Assembly: GCA_902728285.1 (NCBI GenBank)
Contig: CACVBU010001154.1
Span: forward strand, 2,804,631 to 2,868,630
Direction of reading: 5' to 3'
Origin: Clytia hemisphaerica
Lineage: Eukaryota; Cnidaria; Hydrozoa; Leptothecata; Clytiidae
DNA: 64,000 nucleotides
In this document: positions 12,801 through 24,045 of the stretch, piece by piece
How positions within the stretch are numbered: position 1 is the first letter of the stretch
How the letters are laid out: each line of letters starts with the position of its first letter
Position numbers and translations under genes: made by a program
The notes under the pieces: generated by a model
The model's database searches: none
What the model was told of the DNA's origin: nothing
The model's input: the letters and a program-made list of their open reading frames with translations, nothing else

Positions 12801-13739
12801 TCAAAAACATGCAGTTTTACCATCTTTTTTGAGAGCATTAGTCGGCGGAAAACGAACAAAGCAATTACTGAATATGAAGGGTACCGTGATGATGTTTTAC
12901 TGTAGGGATGTTACACGATTGTTTACGCCCTCATTTTGTTTGCAAAATACTGGAAAGACGAAAGAATGCTGACATCAATAAAACTTGCTTTTTGAATAAC
13001 TTTAGTTTGGCTAATGATATAAACATGAATTTTGACTCATTGTTAATCGGTTACTTTTACGAAGAGGGCTACGTGGCGTGTTGGACAATGCAGTTGCTTC
13101 CTTTTGCATGACGACGGGCCTACATATTTCCCAGTACAGCAATCACCAACCGGTCATTATTGTATTAAAGTTGCATATACATAATAAAAACATGTTTGCA
13201 TATTTCTTCTCAAATTTTCCTGACGTCAGCTGAAATCAGTAAGTAATTTTGTAGGAAAATGCTGACGTCAGAAAATCTTTTTTTTTCAAAATGAACCTTT
13301 AAATGATTTGCAACTTTAATCCCAATTTCATGTCTATATAGTTGGTAAAAAGAAATTTTATTTTGGTTTTTCAGGGCGTAAAGAATTAGGAAGCAGCCCA
13401 ACAGTAAAACTTCATCAGTGCATTCGTATTTAGTCAACGGTTTCTTCATTTTCCGCAGGCTAGTGATTTTTAAACATTATGCTAATTTTCAAGATTTTTG
13501 AAGATGCCAATACTTACCAGAGCTTACCAGAGTGTTATATTGTTATATGTTACAAGTTGCAGGCTACATATGTTGATGTCACGCTTTTCATGGAAACATT
13601 GTTATGCTGTTACAGGTAAGATAGTTTCCTGTTTACAAGTTACATAGAAATATGGTTACAATAGTTAAATGGTTGAATTTTTATGGTTCAACCCTGATTA
13701 TTGAGGACAAGTGGGTAAGACACTCAAAATAAAGTGTAT
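9883..13739. repeat. Gene-free region with a dispersed degenerate repeat
   Basis: No supportable gene. A block resembling AGGTTTAGAGTTTTATCA followed by CCTAAAATAGCT occurs near 10237, 11161, 11647 and 12295. The last three copies share a longer tail, including TTGCCCGTACTTCATC and CATTACATTCAGCC. The second and third of these copies are preceded by AGCGCCAAAAAG (about 11613 and 12251). A second layer, ACATAGACC with TATAT and GACTCAGC, recurs near 11362 and 12715. Another copy of the core block lies in an intron of the upstream gene near 5255. Copy spacing is irregular (about 490-650 bp). This looks like a decayed interspersed family or a long-period tandem repeat. Confidence 0.6.
13221..13270. 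promoter_or_regulatory. Two perfect TGACGTCA palindromes in an inverted repeat
   Basis: CTGACGTCAGC near 13220 and GCTGACGTCAG near 13261 form an inverted pair about 30 bp apart. TGACGTCA is the consensus CRE recognised by CREB/ATF factors. No gene start is visible close by, so a regulatory role is only possible. The pair may instead be the ends of a very small inverted-repeat element. Confidence 0.3.
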
Positions 13740-14137
13740 GCTTATTTTTTAATTATTTTTTTGAACATATTTTTCATGATTTTTTTAAATCTTTTGATTT
13801 TTCAAGCAAATTTTTTTTTATTTGTTTTATTTTCGTTTCCAATCTTTTTTTTTTTCGATGCGGAACTGTGTAATCTCTGAATCGACTGAATTGTTTGATT
13901 TTTAAATGAATTTTTATTATTTTCATTTCGTAGTTGATTGTTCTGATTTTTTTCATTTTATTTTGATTTTTCAGTTGATGTTTTTGCTTTTTTTTATTTT
14001 TTTTATTTGCTCATCGTGATATATCCGATCTTTTTGAAATTTTAGTTTCTTAGTTGATTGTTTTGATTTTTTGATTTTTAGTTGATTTTATTGATTTTTT
14101 TCGTTATTTTTCCGATTTTTTTATTATTTTTTTTCTT
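13740..14137. repeat. T-rich low-complexity tract
   Basis: About 400 bp of degenerate TTGATTTTT / TTTATTTTT words, very T-rich on the + strand, ending directly at the 5' break of the LINE that follows. No coding potential. The tract may have been the insertion site or may have expanded afterwards. Confidence 0.6.
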
Positions 14138-15900
14138 GTGACTTTTAACGATGGATTTTTCTTTCACTCTGTTTCACTCTCAACCGTTTCTAAGATCATA
14201 AATGGATTAAATCATGGAAAAGCAACGGGGTTGGACGATATCTGTGTAAAATCACTCAAAGCAGGTTCTCCAATCTTGGCTTACTATTTTACCCACATTT
14301 ATAATCTCTCTCTTAAAACGGGCGTTGTTCCAAAATGTTGGAAGAGAAAACGAGTCACACCCCTTTTCAAGAAGGGGGATGCTGATGACGTTAACAACTA
14401 TAGACCAATTTCAATCCTTCCAATCCCAATGAAAGTTTTTGAAAAAATAGTCCATTTCCAAGTTTCTGAATTTCTTGAAAAGAACAACATCATCAGCGAG
14501 TTTCAATCCGGTTTCAGGAATAAACATTCGACAGACACGGCAGTGTCTTATGTTGCTGACTTTGTCTTAGGAGAAGTAGCTAAGAAAAATTATGTTGGAG
14601 CGGTTCTAGTGGATTTAAAAAAGGCTTTTGACACGGTAGATCATGTTATTTTAATGAAGAAACTTTTTTGTTACGGTATTAGAGATGTTCCCTTTGATTG
14701 GTTTGAGTCGTATTTGAGTGAAAGGGAACAGTGTTCGGTTGTTGGTGATTCAAAATCTTCTTTTATGTGGGAGGGTAAGTACGGTGTCCCTCAGGGTTCT
14801 GTACTTGGTCCTTTTTTGTTTTTACTTTACATCAATGATATATTTGATTGCATCCACCCGAAAACTTTCTGCCATCTATACGCTGATGACACTGTCATAA
14901 TACAAAGTGCAAAAGATCCACAAACTCTGAAATCAGGCTTAGAAAAGCAGCTTGAATATCTAAGTGTATCTAAGTGCCTGGTTTTATTGCAACAAACTAT
15001 CAGTCATTACAACCAAGACTGAAGTTATCTTTATTGGTAGGAAACAAAAGGTTAAAGAATGTAAGGAAATGCCACCTCTATCCTTTCAAAACGTCCCGAT
15101 TCAACCTAAATCCGACGTGAAATATCTCGGTGTAATTTTCGACGAAGGTTTAACGTGGGAAAAACATGCGAGCCTTGTTAGACAAAGAGCCTATCTTGGA
15201 CTCAATAAAATCAAAAGGGTTAGTTCGACATTGAACGATAGCACGAAACGGTTATTGGTAAATGCAATGGTATATCCACATCTCGGATATTGCGTTAATA
15301 CCTGGAGCAACACTCTATCGCATGTTCGTAGGCGATTTGATTCTTTGTCTAGACAAATCGATCGGGTCACTCCAATGAACAAGCCTTTTGTTGCTGATTA
15401 CAGTACTGCTCTCATGACTTTCAAGGCTGTTCAAAAGATATGTCCCTCTTATCTATCTAAACGTTTCGTTCTCTGTGGAAATGGTGGTGAGCCCGATGCG
15501 CAAGGTGTAAATACACTGGATCAGAGAAGAAAATTCGGATACAGCGAACAAGAAATAAATTTGATTCTAAAACCTTTTTATACAATGCTACAAACATTTG
15601 GAATAGTTTGCCTACCGACCTCCGCCAAACTAAATCTTTGGTTACTTTCAAGTCCAAAGCTAAATCATATTTTTTCCAACAATAATCATACAAAGATTAA
15701 TTATTTTTTTTTAACATTCGTGAAGTCATTCTTTGTTGCCTATCGTTCTTGTTTCAGTTTCCGTATTCGTTCTTGTTCTGTTCACAGTGGCCCTTCGTGG
15801 AAACAATTCTCCAGCTGCCTAAAAGCTTTTGAATTTTTCGGAGCATGCCACTTAAAACATATGTTATTATTATTATTATTCGGTGTATATTTTCGTAATG
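14138..15900 (+). mobile_element. 5'-truncated CR1/L2/Jockey-group LINE, reverse transcriptase
   Basis: Reverse transcriptase from about 14170 on: KATGLDDI, NNYRPISILP, VDLKKAFDTVDH (first catalytic Asp), GVPQGSVLGP and the catalytic LYADDT near 14876-14893. The endonuclease and ORF1 are missing, so this is a typical 5'-truncated copy. The frame is broken near 14966 by a 10-bp tandem duplication of TATCTAAGTG (14957-14966 and 14967-14976), after which the thumb/connection region continues as WFYCNKLSV and VKYLGVIFDEGLTWEKH. A second frame change in the tail leads to NIWNSLPTDLRQTKSL and a stop near 15683. A short ATT repeat near 15862-15880 suits a LINE 3' end. Defective. Confidence 0.88.
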
Positions 15901-16944
15901 ATAATCGATAATGCACTATGTATAAAAGTTTTCCTTCTATTTATAATAGATAAGGTACGCTTTTTTTAAAAAATATATATATAATATAATAGTTTTTCTT
16001 AATGATTTCAGAGCAAGCAAAAAAAAGAAAAACTATGCGAAATAAAAGCTTCAAATCACCCCTACTTGCCGAAGAATTTTTCTTTCCCCGTAGGGTAGAG
16101 AAATTTGTCGCTTTTCAGGATGTTCTGGAAACGAAGAAATTTCGGATTGTATGACCTAGGACATAATTGTTTTGGTTTGATTTAGATTGAGATAGACCTA
16201 AAGATTGTGCAACAGAGATTTGTCAGGCTTGGCAAGGTTGCGTAAGATCTTAGCAAATAACTAAAACTAATTCATAATATAATATAATGGAAAAAATAAA
16301 AGTTAAAATTAAAGGTGTCGTATTTTGAAAATTGTTTAGTCTTGATCGAGGTTGTGGAGTTTCTAATGGGTCAGCTTCAATTGCCAATAAATTTCCTTTC
16401 AGAAAATCTATTGCTTCCCGAAGTGTCCCATGTGAAAATTTAAACTCAAGTAAATTTAGATAGAAGATATAGAAACTAAAAAATAAATTCCAAAAATTAT
16501 TGCTTGTGAAGGACTATAGACTTAAATTTCCCAAAGACTTAAAGTTCCTAAGTTAAATTCTATTTGAGATATTTTAAATATAACAATAAACGTTCTAATA
16601 TATTAGTAGATATCATATTGTTAAATAGGCTTGTTAAAATTTGTCAAAAGATTTATGGGTCACCTTTACTTGCCAATAAATTTATGAATGTATCAAAAAA
16701 TTTACTGCTTTTCTAGGCATCCCTTAATGGAATTTACGTTAATATCAGGGCTGGAGAATTCAGGAATTTAAATTTAAAAATTATAGAATTTATAGTGGTG
16801 GCAAAAGTTTAAAAATATTTCATCGTTAGATTAAGAATTTGACTATGAACGATTTCAAAAATCGGCGAGAAAAAATGTCTAGAACTATTGGATGTTCCCA
16901 AGAGAACAATCTTTGCATTTCATTAACATTGATTTTTAAGTCCA
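15901..16944. other. AT-rich stretch, no gene seen
   Basis: Only short ORFs and AT-rich sequence with many TTTAAATTTA-like words. No splice-site-bounded coding segment or clear repeat is visible. The part next to 16945 may include decayed 3' sequence of the minus-strand LINE that follows. Confidence 0.5.
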
Positions 16945-18060
16945 TTTTTTGTTCAATAAGTTTTGAAAGTTTCATGGATCGACCCTAAAGCTCCAATGAC
17001 GATTGGTATGGTGTTGACTTTCCGACCATTCCAAAGTTGTTTTACCTCTATGGACAAGTCTACATATTTCGTAACCTTTTCGTTTCGTTTTCGTGCGATG
17101 TTGGAATCAAGTGGTACCGCTATATCTATTAGTTGGATGTCTCGAGATTGTTTATTTAGGTATATGATATCGGGTTTGTTGTGGGTGACGCGTCTATCCG
17201 TTTGTACGGGAAATTCCAGAGGATTTTAACGTTTATCGTTTCGAGGATAGGTTCGGGATCATATTGGTACCATTTAGTGGCTGTTGGTTCGATGAATTGG
17301 TATTTTTCGGCTAGTAGGAGGTGGGTGTAGCGGCAGACGTTGTCATGTCGTTGGGTTGTATTTGGTAGGTGCGAGGATAGGGCATCCAGAGATGACGTGG
17401 TGGATGGTTTCAGGTTTGGTTTTACAGGCTCTGCAGGTATCGTCATTTGATTGTTTTGTGGATGTGTTTTTTGGTGTATTTGGTTGTGATGGCGTTTCTT
17501 GAATTGCGCAGATGGTGGATTCTGTTGCTCGTTTGAGTGTGGAAGATCGTAGCCATGACAGGGATGCGGTTTTGTCGATGTGGGGTTGTTCTAGTGTGTT
17601 GAAGAATTGGCCATGCATAGGTTTGGATTTGACGGTTTGGATTTTTTGATTGGTACGGATGGTTTTAACGCGGGTTTTCAGTTGTTGGTTGTTGAGTTGT
17701 TGTGATTGTTCTTCGTCGATGTTGAGTTCTCTGAGGTATTTTTCGGCTTTTTGATGGATGGACTTTGTACCTTTGGATGTTTGTGACGTTGATACTAGCA
17801 CAATAAGACGTTCTGTGGAGTTTTTTAGATATCTGCTGTACTGGATGATCTGGTTCTTGTAAAGGTCTGTGATGTTGAGTAGACCTCTGCCTCCTTGTTT
17901 TCGACTGATGTATACTCGGTCAACGTCGCTGTTGAGGTGGAGCATATGATATTGACGTAAGGTGTTTCTTGTTTCTCGGTCAACCTCTTCCAGTTCGGTA
18001 ACTGACCAGTCAAGGACTTGGAATCCGTAAGACAATGCCGGTACTGCGTACGTATTTATG
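16945..18060 (-). mobile_element. Truncated LINE with restriction-like endonuclease, copy A
   Basis: Reads 18035 to about 16945. It starts inside the reverse transcriptase thumb (ALSYGFQVLDW), then HIDKTASLSWLRSSTLKRA, a zinc knuckle (CRACKTKPETIHHVISGC), and a restriction-like endonuclease with NKPDIIYLNK and QLIDIAVP, where the Asp residues and PD motif are visible. There are two frame changes, near 17400 and 17190. The copy ends early after a segment resembling IPIVIGALGSIH. It is a relative of copy B in the same orientation about 900 bp away, but diverged, so this is not a recent duplication. Confidence 0.85.
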
Positions 18061-18946
18061 GCTTGAATAGTGCTTTATTATTATTTACTCATTTCTTTCC
18101 GTATATAAGGTATAAAGTACAATAGAGGGTTCCTGTTTATAATTTATAAAGAGTACACCTCGTACTAAAATAAATACTAAAAACATAATATAATACCGTT
18201 GATATTGATTTCAAGACTTGATTTTGATTTTCAAAAGTGCTAAAAGAACTAACAAGAGCTTGGAGTGCTTCAAAAAAATGTTTAACTTGGATGAAAAGAT
18301 CTTAAAGAAAGTCGGCCAAAAACGTTTGTTTTCCTAGAGAGGTAATATTCAAAATAAATAATTTATTTAGAAAAATAAATAACTATGCCGTAAGTTTATC
18401 AAAGGCCTATCAAAACAAAGTTATTTCAAAGTTATGGACAACTTGAAGAGCTTGATTGAATTTAAAAGTTGTGGAATCAAGAGTTGCTAATTAAACTTGA
18501 AAATATGTTGTTTCAAAAGTTAAGATGGTGGGTTTAGTAGAGTTTCTCAAAATTTGATTTCAAACATGCTAGATAAATAATAGAAATATAAAATTGTCTT
18601 TTCAATTTGTATTATTTCTTAACCGCTCGAAACTTTCTTTTGGGTTCTCCTTTTCAACCATGCGCTTGTCAGTTGTATTGAGGTATGCAAAGCTTGTTTT
18701 GCATTCCTACGTTACTTGTGATAAGCCTATTGTTTTACGAAGATCCCTAGTTTAAGGTGGCTTGAAGAGTAGTTTCTTAAAAGACTAGACTTATAACTCG
18801 ACTATGAGGAAATGGGCTCCTATCTTTTCGGCAATATATATACTACTTGCCTTACGTGGATTTGAAAAAGAGTTGAAAAAGTTTTAAAGTTTTTCGAGAA
18901 AGTTTATTGTTTTTTAAGGTCTTAATTTGCTTAACTAGAGAAAATT
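18061..18946. other. AT-rich spacer between two LINE copies
   Basis: No ORF or exon that I can support. The 3' untranslated part of LINE copy B probably occupies the right-hand end, but I cannot place its boundary. Confidence 0.5.
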
Positions 18947-21515
18947 TTAAGCTAAAGTGAAAAAACTTCGGACGACATGTGCTGTGCCTAACAGCGTTAT
19001 TTTTTGGGCCTCTGAAATATTGAATTTATTTTGAGTCAAACCAAGATTTCCTATATCATCACTCAATCCTTTGTGTATCACACCAGTTGCACCAATTATG
19101 ATTGGGACGATTTTAACTTTATTCAGGTTCCATAAAGTTTTTAATTCTACTGCCAAGTCGGTGTAGTTTCGGATTTTCTCAATTCGTTTACGGGGTATGT
19201 TGTAGTTGGACGGAATTGCGATGTCAATGATCAGTGCTTCTTTCGTTTGTTTGTTTAGGAAGACGATATCGGGTTTATTGTGGTCGATTTGGTGGTCGGT
19301 CTGGATGGAGAAGTCCCAGAGAATTTTGGTGGATTCGTTTTCCTCCACTGGATGTGGTTGGTGTTCGTACCATGGGGTCCGTTCTTGCTTTAAATCGTTT
19401 TCACGCATGAGAAGCTCGTGAATGTACTTGCACAAGTTGTTATGTCTTTGAAGATATTTTGTTGGTGCAAGTACTGTGCAACCTGATATAATGTGGTGGA
19501 TAGTCTCTTTTTCTCGGTTACATATACGGCATGTTTCTTCGACTTGCTGATGGAAAATTCGTCTCTGAATGTAGCGGGTAGTAACTGCTTGTTCCTGAAT
19601 CGCGCATATGGTGGCTTCTGTTGCGCGTTTCAGGGTTGACGATCGTATCCAGTCTGTCGTTAGGGTTTTGTCAACGTGCGGTTCGTCAAGCAGCTGGAAG
19701 TATTGTCCATGGAGGTTCTTGGCTTTCAAGATTTCAGATCTTGTTTCAATTCGTTTTATCTTGATTTTGCTTTTTCGTTGGCTTTTTGAAAGGATGGAAA
19801 GCTGCTGTATTTCGAGAGAGATTTCTTGGCTGTATGACTGGGCCATAGCGTGAATCGATTTTGCACCGCGGGTGAGTTGCCAGTTGGATAGCAAGGTCAG
19901 ATAGGGTTCGTTTGATGTTAGTAGGTAGGAGCTGAAGTTGATAATGCAGTTTTTGAAGTGGTCAACGATGTTGATAAGACCCCTTCCACCTTCTTTTCTC
20001 GGGAGGTAGAGTCTTGTTACGTCACTTTGGTTGTGCATCACGTGGAATGATTGCAAGACTTTCTCGTTTCGCGGTCGATGTTCTCTAGCTCAGTGATCGT
20101 CCAGTCCAGTACAGGAAAGCCATACGACAGAGCTGGGACGGCATAAGAGTTGATGGCGGATATTGTGTTGAGGCTGTTGAGTTCGCTTTTGAGTAGCATC
20201 TTCAGTCTTTTAAAGTACTCATTTTTGAGTGTTGATTTGGTGTATTTGTCAGTAAGTTGGTGTTCATTGAACCCGAGGTATTTGTATTGTTTGTTTTGGT
20301 CTAGGGTTTTTAGTATCTCACCATTGTCGAGTACGATGTTGTCGCTGTTCGTGATTTTTCCCCGTTTGATTGTCACTTTATTGCACTTTTCAATTCCGAA
20401 ATTCATCTGGATGTCTTCGCTGAATGTTTTGACCAGTTTGATTTGGTTGTTGAGTTGTTGATCATTCGCAGCATACAGTTTCAAGTCATCCGTAAAGAGT
20501 AGATGAGATATCGTTGTCTCTTTGTTAAATCGATAACCGAGTTTGCTTTCTTTTAGAAGCCATGATAGTGGAAGTAACGAAAGGATGAACAATGTACCTG
20601 ATGGGCAATCTCCCTGGTAGATTCCGGTGTTGATGGAAAATTTGTTGGTAGAGATCAGGCCAGTGTCGTGGTTGAGGGTGAGTGATGTTTGCCAATTAGT
20701 CATTGTGGATTCAAAGAAGCTGGTGATGGTTTTGTCGAATTTGTGAATTTTGAGTGTGTCGATGATCCAGTCATGCGGAACTGAATCATATGCTTTCTTG
20801 TAATCAATCCACGCTGTTGAGATGTTTTTCAGTTTGTTTTTGGCATTAACCATGATCAGTTTATTTATCATCAACTGGTCGATCGTGCCGAAGGTGTTGC
20901 TGGCATTTCCCTTTTGTTCAACGGGGATGATTGAGTTGGCTTGGATGTGGTGTAGCATTCTTGATGTAATGATGCTGGTGAGGATTTTATAAACGATGGG
21001 GAGGCAGGTGATTGGTCTGTAATTAGAGGGATTTCGAGTTTCGACTTTTTTTGGTACGAGGGTTGTTCGGCCAGTAGTTAACCACTGAGGGCAAGTTTCC
21101 GGGTTTTTAACGATTGAGTTCATGATTTGTGCGGTTTTGTTGTGGAATACTTTGAGTTTATTCCACCAATAATTCTGAATATTATCAATTCCTGGGCTTT
21201 TCCAATTTGCGAACTTGGAGGACGATTCAGCGATTTCTTTCGGTTCGATATCAGTGTATTCAGCTTGGATGATGTGATTGGTTGATCCTTTATACTCGTC
21301 TAACCATAATGCGTTTTTGTTGTACTCTTTGCGGTTGCCATACAACGGTTTCCAAAATTCTTCGATAGCTTCTTTTTCGGGTGGGTCAGAGATGGTAATT
21401 CGGTTCCCACGGAGTTGATCGTATAATTTGGAAGGTTTCTCGGTAAAGTCACGGTTTTGTTGAAATTGTTTTTGCCGTTTCTGATATCGAGAGAGTCTGT
21501 TGTTTATTATCTACA
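18947..21515 (-). mobile_element. R2/NeSL-like LINE with C-terminal restriction-like endonuclease, copy B
   Basis: The coding region runs from about 21515 to a stop at 18947. Reverse transcriptase: TTGRTTLVPKK, NPSNYRPITCLPIVYK, AWIDYKKAYDSVPHD (catalytic Asp), GIYQGDCPSG, and LLFTDDLKLY, where FTDD stands for the usual (Y/F)xDD. Then LRSSTLKRA-like WIRSSTLKRATEATIC, a CCHC knuckle (CRICNREKETIHHIISGC), and an endonuclease with KPDIVFLNK and LIIDIAIP, the PD-D pattern of the restriction-like nucleases of R2, R4, NeSL and HERO elements. One frame slip near 20050 fits a lost T in a T run. The frame stays open upstream to about 21515, where the element is 5' truncated before any N-terminal DNA-binding region. 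There are no rRNA genes nearby, so this is not an rDNA-resident copy. Confidence 0.9.
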
Positions 21516-22200
21516 TAAAAGATTATTTGTTCCTTGCCATGAAGCAGTGTTGTAAGGCTCTGATTGGTCCGTTTTACAGTTTATTAACAGATCATTTTTT
21601 TACAATCCCAAAAGGGAATTGAAAAAAATGAACTATTGGTTCAAAACACGTTTTTATTACATTAAGAAAAAATGTTTAAAGTTTAAGATCTCCATATTCC
21701 GAAAGTCAATTCCCAAGGGAACTCATAGTTCATCGTTTCTATTTCAATTTGTAAGATTCATTTTTTTATCAAGGGAACAAATGAGTTAAATAATTTGTTT
21801 TGAAAGGAACTTTTTGTTCATTTACAAGTATTCCCTTGCTGGTGCTATATGCACAAATAGTTCCTATTCTACAACGATTCAATGAGAGTAAAGAGAACCA
21901 AACCAATTGGGAACTCTCTGATCTCATTTTAATAGTCATTTCAACTATTTTTTAAAGAACTAATTGTATATTTAAATTTAAAAAACATTTTAATCAAAGA
22001 ATACGGTATTTCACAGAATGAAATTAAAAGGATAAAAGGAACTTCATTAAAATAGTGAGATAATTCCTTTTTTCTGAAATTACGTCAAATTATCTAGATA
22101 ATTAGTTCATTTAAGAGAGGATCGATGCGATCTCTCAAAAAGGCAAGTTCACTTTTTAAATGCTTATTTGGAAAATATGGAGAAATGACGTGTGTACGCG
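21516..22200. other. Spacer upstream of the recombinase gene
   Basis: No gene seen. It contains several short inverted or near-palindromic words built on TTCCC/GGGAA (for example AATCCCAAAAGGGAATT near 21603 and ATTCCCAAGGGAA near 21710). These could be the remnant of a small inverted-repeat element or binding sites. The promoter of the 22201 gene must lie here if the gene is transcribed alone; I see no certain TATA box. Confidence 0.4.
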
Positions 22201-23832
22201 ATGAAGAGAACTTTCAGCAAGAAAGATTGGGAAGGCGTTGAAGGAGCAAGTCCCAAGGCTAAACGGCTCAAGCTGACTCCAAATGCAGCTGGCTTGTTTG
22301 TCTGTCCTGTTTCCAATTGTGACAGCGATAGCTACCACAGTCAAAGAGGTTGCAGAAAACATGTTGTGACGAAACACGGATGGTACTTTTATTTTGAAAG
22401 TAAACCTAATGTTGATGAAGTTTTCACAGATAAAATCTATTCTTCAAAAAGAGCAGTAATCAGAAATAAAACTTGGAACATCTCATCTTTCTCGGACAAA
22501 TGTCAACTGGCTAAAGACTTTATATTTTGGATATGCAGTGCTGGAGGGGGTGGCAAAGATGCAAATCAAGCGCTTCAAATTTGCCGAAAAATAATGAAGT
22601 TCTGTAAATTTTGTTTGGAAAATTTGGAAGAAAATTTTGAATTGACTTTGACTTTAATGGAATATTGTGTTGGATCTACGGAATATATAGAGAGATTTCT
22701 GAGATATTTGGAGAATGAATGCAAACTTGGCAAACCCGGGATGATATCTTACCTACAGTCATTGAGTCATTGCCTAGACTTTTTGAGATGCAGGGGTATA
22801 CGCGCGGACAAAATAGCGATATTTCTGACCAGCGAAGTTTTTCTCTCTCGTGCCAAACAATGTCTAAGAAAGAAGATGCGGGTCGAGTGGAACACTTTAC
22901 TTTCAATCGAGCATTTGGAGAGTATCAATTGCTGGGCGTCACTTGCAGATTTACAAAGAGTGATACCTTTTCACGAGGACAGGTATAACCAAGTTGTAAA
23001 TTTATCAAAGATCAATGGTCACATTGCCCACGATCTTTCTTTCGCGTCATCTTTCGTAGTTTCTTTGTTGTTTTTGAATGTTAAAGGTAGCAGGCCAATG
23101 ACATTTCAATTTCTTACTGTGAAGATGGTTCTTACTGCTATGAAAACAGGAATGATTGATCAAACACACTTTAAAACTGAAGAACAATACGGTTTTGATT
23201 CACTTGTTTTTACTGATGACGTACTTTCGAAATTGAAAAATTACGTAGATCATGTTAGACCACGATTGAATTCAAAATGTGATTTTTTACTGGTCTGTAA
23301 AAACGGAAACCAGCTTAAAAACCTGGGAGATATATTTGGAAGAATGGTGTATCAAGCGATTGGAAAGTATATAACACCAACCCGTTATAGGCAGATCATC
23401 GAAACCGCTAGCGCTGAGAACCTGACGCTAGAAGAACAACGTATTGTCAGCCTCGACCAGAAACACACATCCAACGTTGCCAAGGTGCACTATCAAAAAC
23501 GAAAGTCACAAGATGTTGCAAGAAAAGCGAACGACTGTATGGACAAGTTGATAAAAGTTACATCGGCCAAGGAGAAAGATGTAAAAGAAGATAAAATCGT
23601 TCTTCATGTAATCGAAAAGGAAGAAATGAAACAAGTGGCCTCCGAAAAAAAGCCAAGAAACAAGAAGAATGCTTTTACTACTGAAGAGGACAACTTTCTG
23701 TTAAAGGGTATAAAGAAGTACGGACAAGGAAAATGGTCTAACATCTTAAAAGACCCAGAGTATAAATTTCACCCTTCAAGAAAAAATTCTACATTGATGA
23801 TGCGGGCAAAAGCAAGAAAATTTATTGAGTAA
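22201..23832 (+). CDS. Intronless C2H2 - tyrosine recombinase - Myb/SANT protein
   Basis: 543 aa from the ATG at 22201 (an in-frame GTG lies 9 bases earlier, but ATG is the natural start). Seen: a basic NLS-like PKAKRLKL (18-25); a C2H2 finger at C35, C40, H54, H59; a helical region at 100-230 resembling a core-binding domain; a catalytic-like region with R298 (GSRPMTFQF), candidate K325, T-x-x-R ending at R397 (TPTRYR), H422 and Y431 (VHYQKR); and a Myb/SANT-like C-terminus at 487-540 (FTTEEDNFLLKGIKKYGQGKW). The spacings R298-R397 (99), R397-H422 (25) and H422-Y431 (9) fit XerD (R148, R247, H270, Y279). Only the first His of HxxR is replaced, by Thr394. Inference: a DNA-binding recombinase derivative (Crypton-like or domesticated), possibly still catalytic. 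The related gene at 988-9882 has many introns, so this copy may be a retrocopy or belong to a mobile element. No terminal repeats were found. Confidence 0.8.
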   Translation: MKRTFSKKDWEGVEGASPKAKRLKLTPNAAGLFVCPVSNCDSDSYHSQRGCRKHVVTKHGWYFYFESKPNVDEVFTDKIYSSKRAVIRNKTWNISSFSDKCQLAKDFIFWICSAGGGGKDANQALQICRKIMKFCKFCLENLEENFELTLTLMEYCVGSTEYIERFLRYLENECKLGKPGMISYLQSLSHCLDFLRCRGIRADKIAIFLTSEVFLSRAKQCLRKKMRVEWNTLLSIEHLESINCWASLADLQRVIPFHEDRYNQVVNLSKINGHIAHDLSFASSFVVSLLFLNVKGSRPMTFQFLTVKMVLTAMKTGMIDQTHFKTEEQYGFDSLVFTDDVLSKLKNYVDHVRPRLNSKCDFLLVCKNGNQLKNLGDIFGRMVYQAIGKYITPTRYRQIIETASAENLTLEEQRIVSLDQKHTSNVAKVHYQKRKSQDVARKANDCMDKLIKVTSAKEKDVKEDKIVLHVIEKEEMKQVASEKKPRNKKNAFTTEEDNFLLKGIKKYGQGKWSNILKDPEYKFHPSRKNSTLMMRAKARKFIE

Positions 23833-24045
23833 CTTTGAAATAAAATTTAAGAAAGTATTTGAAAAATTGTATTTAAAAAAAATTAAATTAGGTATATGTG
23901 AAGTTAGAAGATTTTCTGCATCCTTTTGCTTCACTAAAATTACATTTGGTAAAATTCTAAAAACCTTATTCTCTCTAATCCCTATATCTTTAAGAAAACT
24001 TGTACTTTCAAACAAAAAATATTTGAATTAGGTATATTAGAACAT

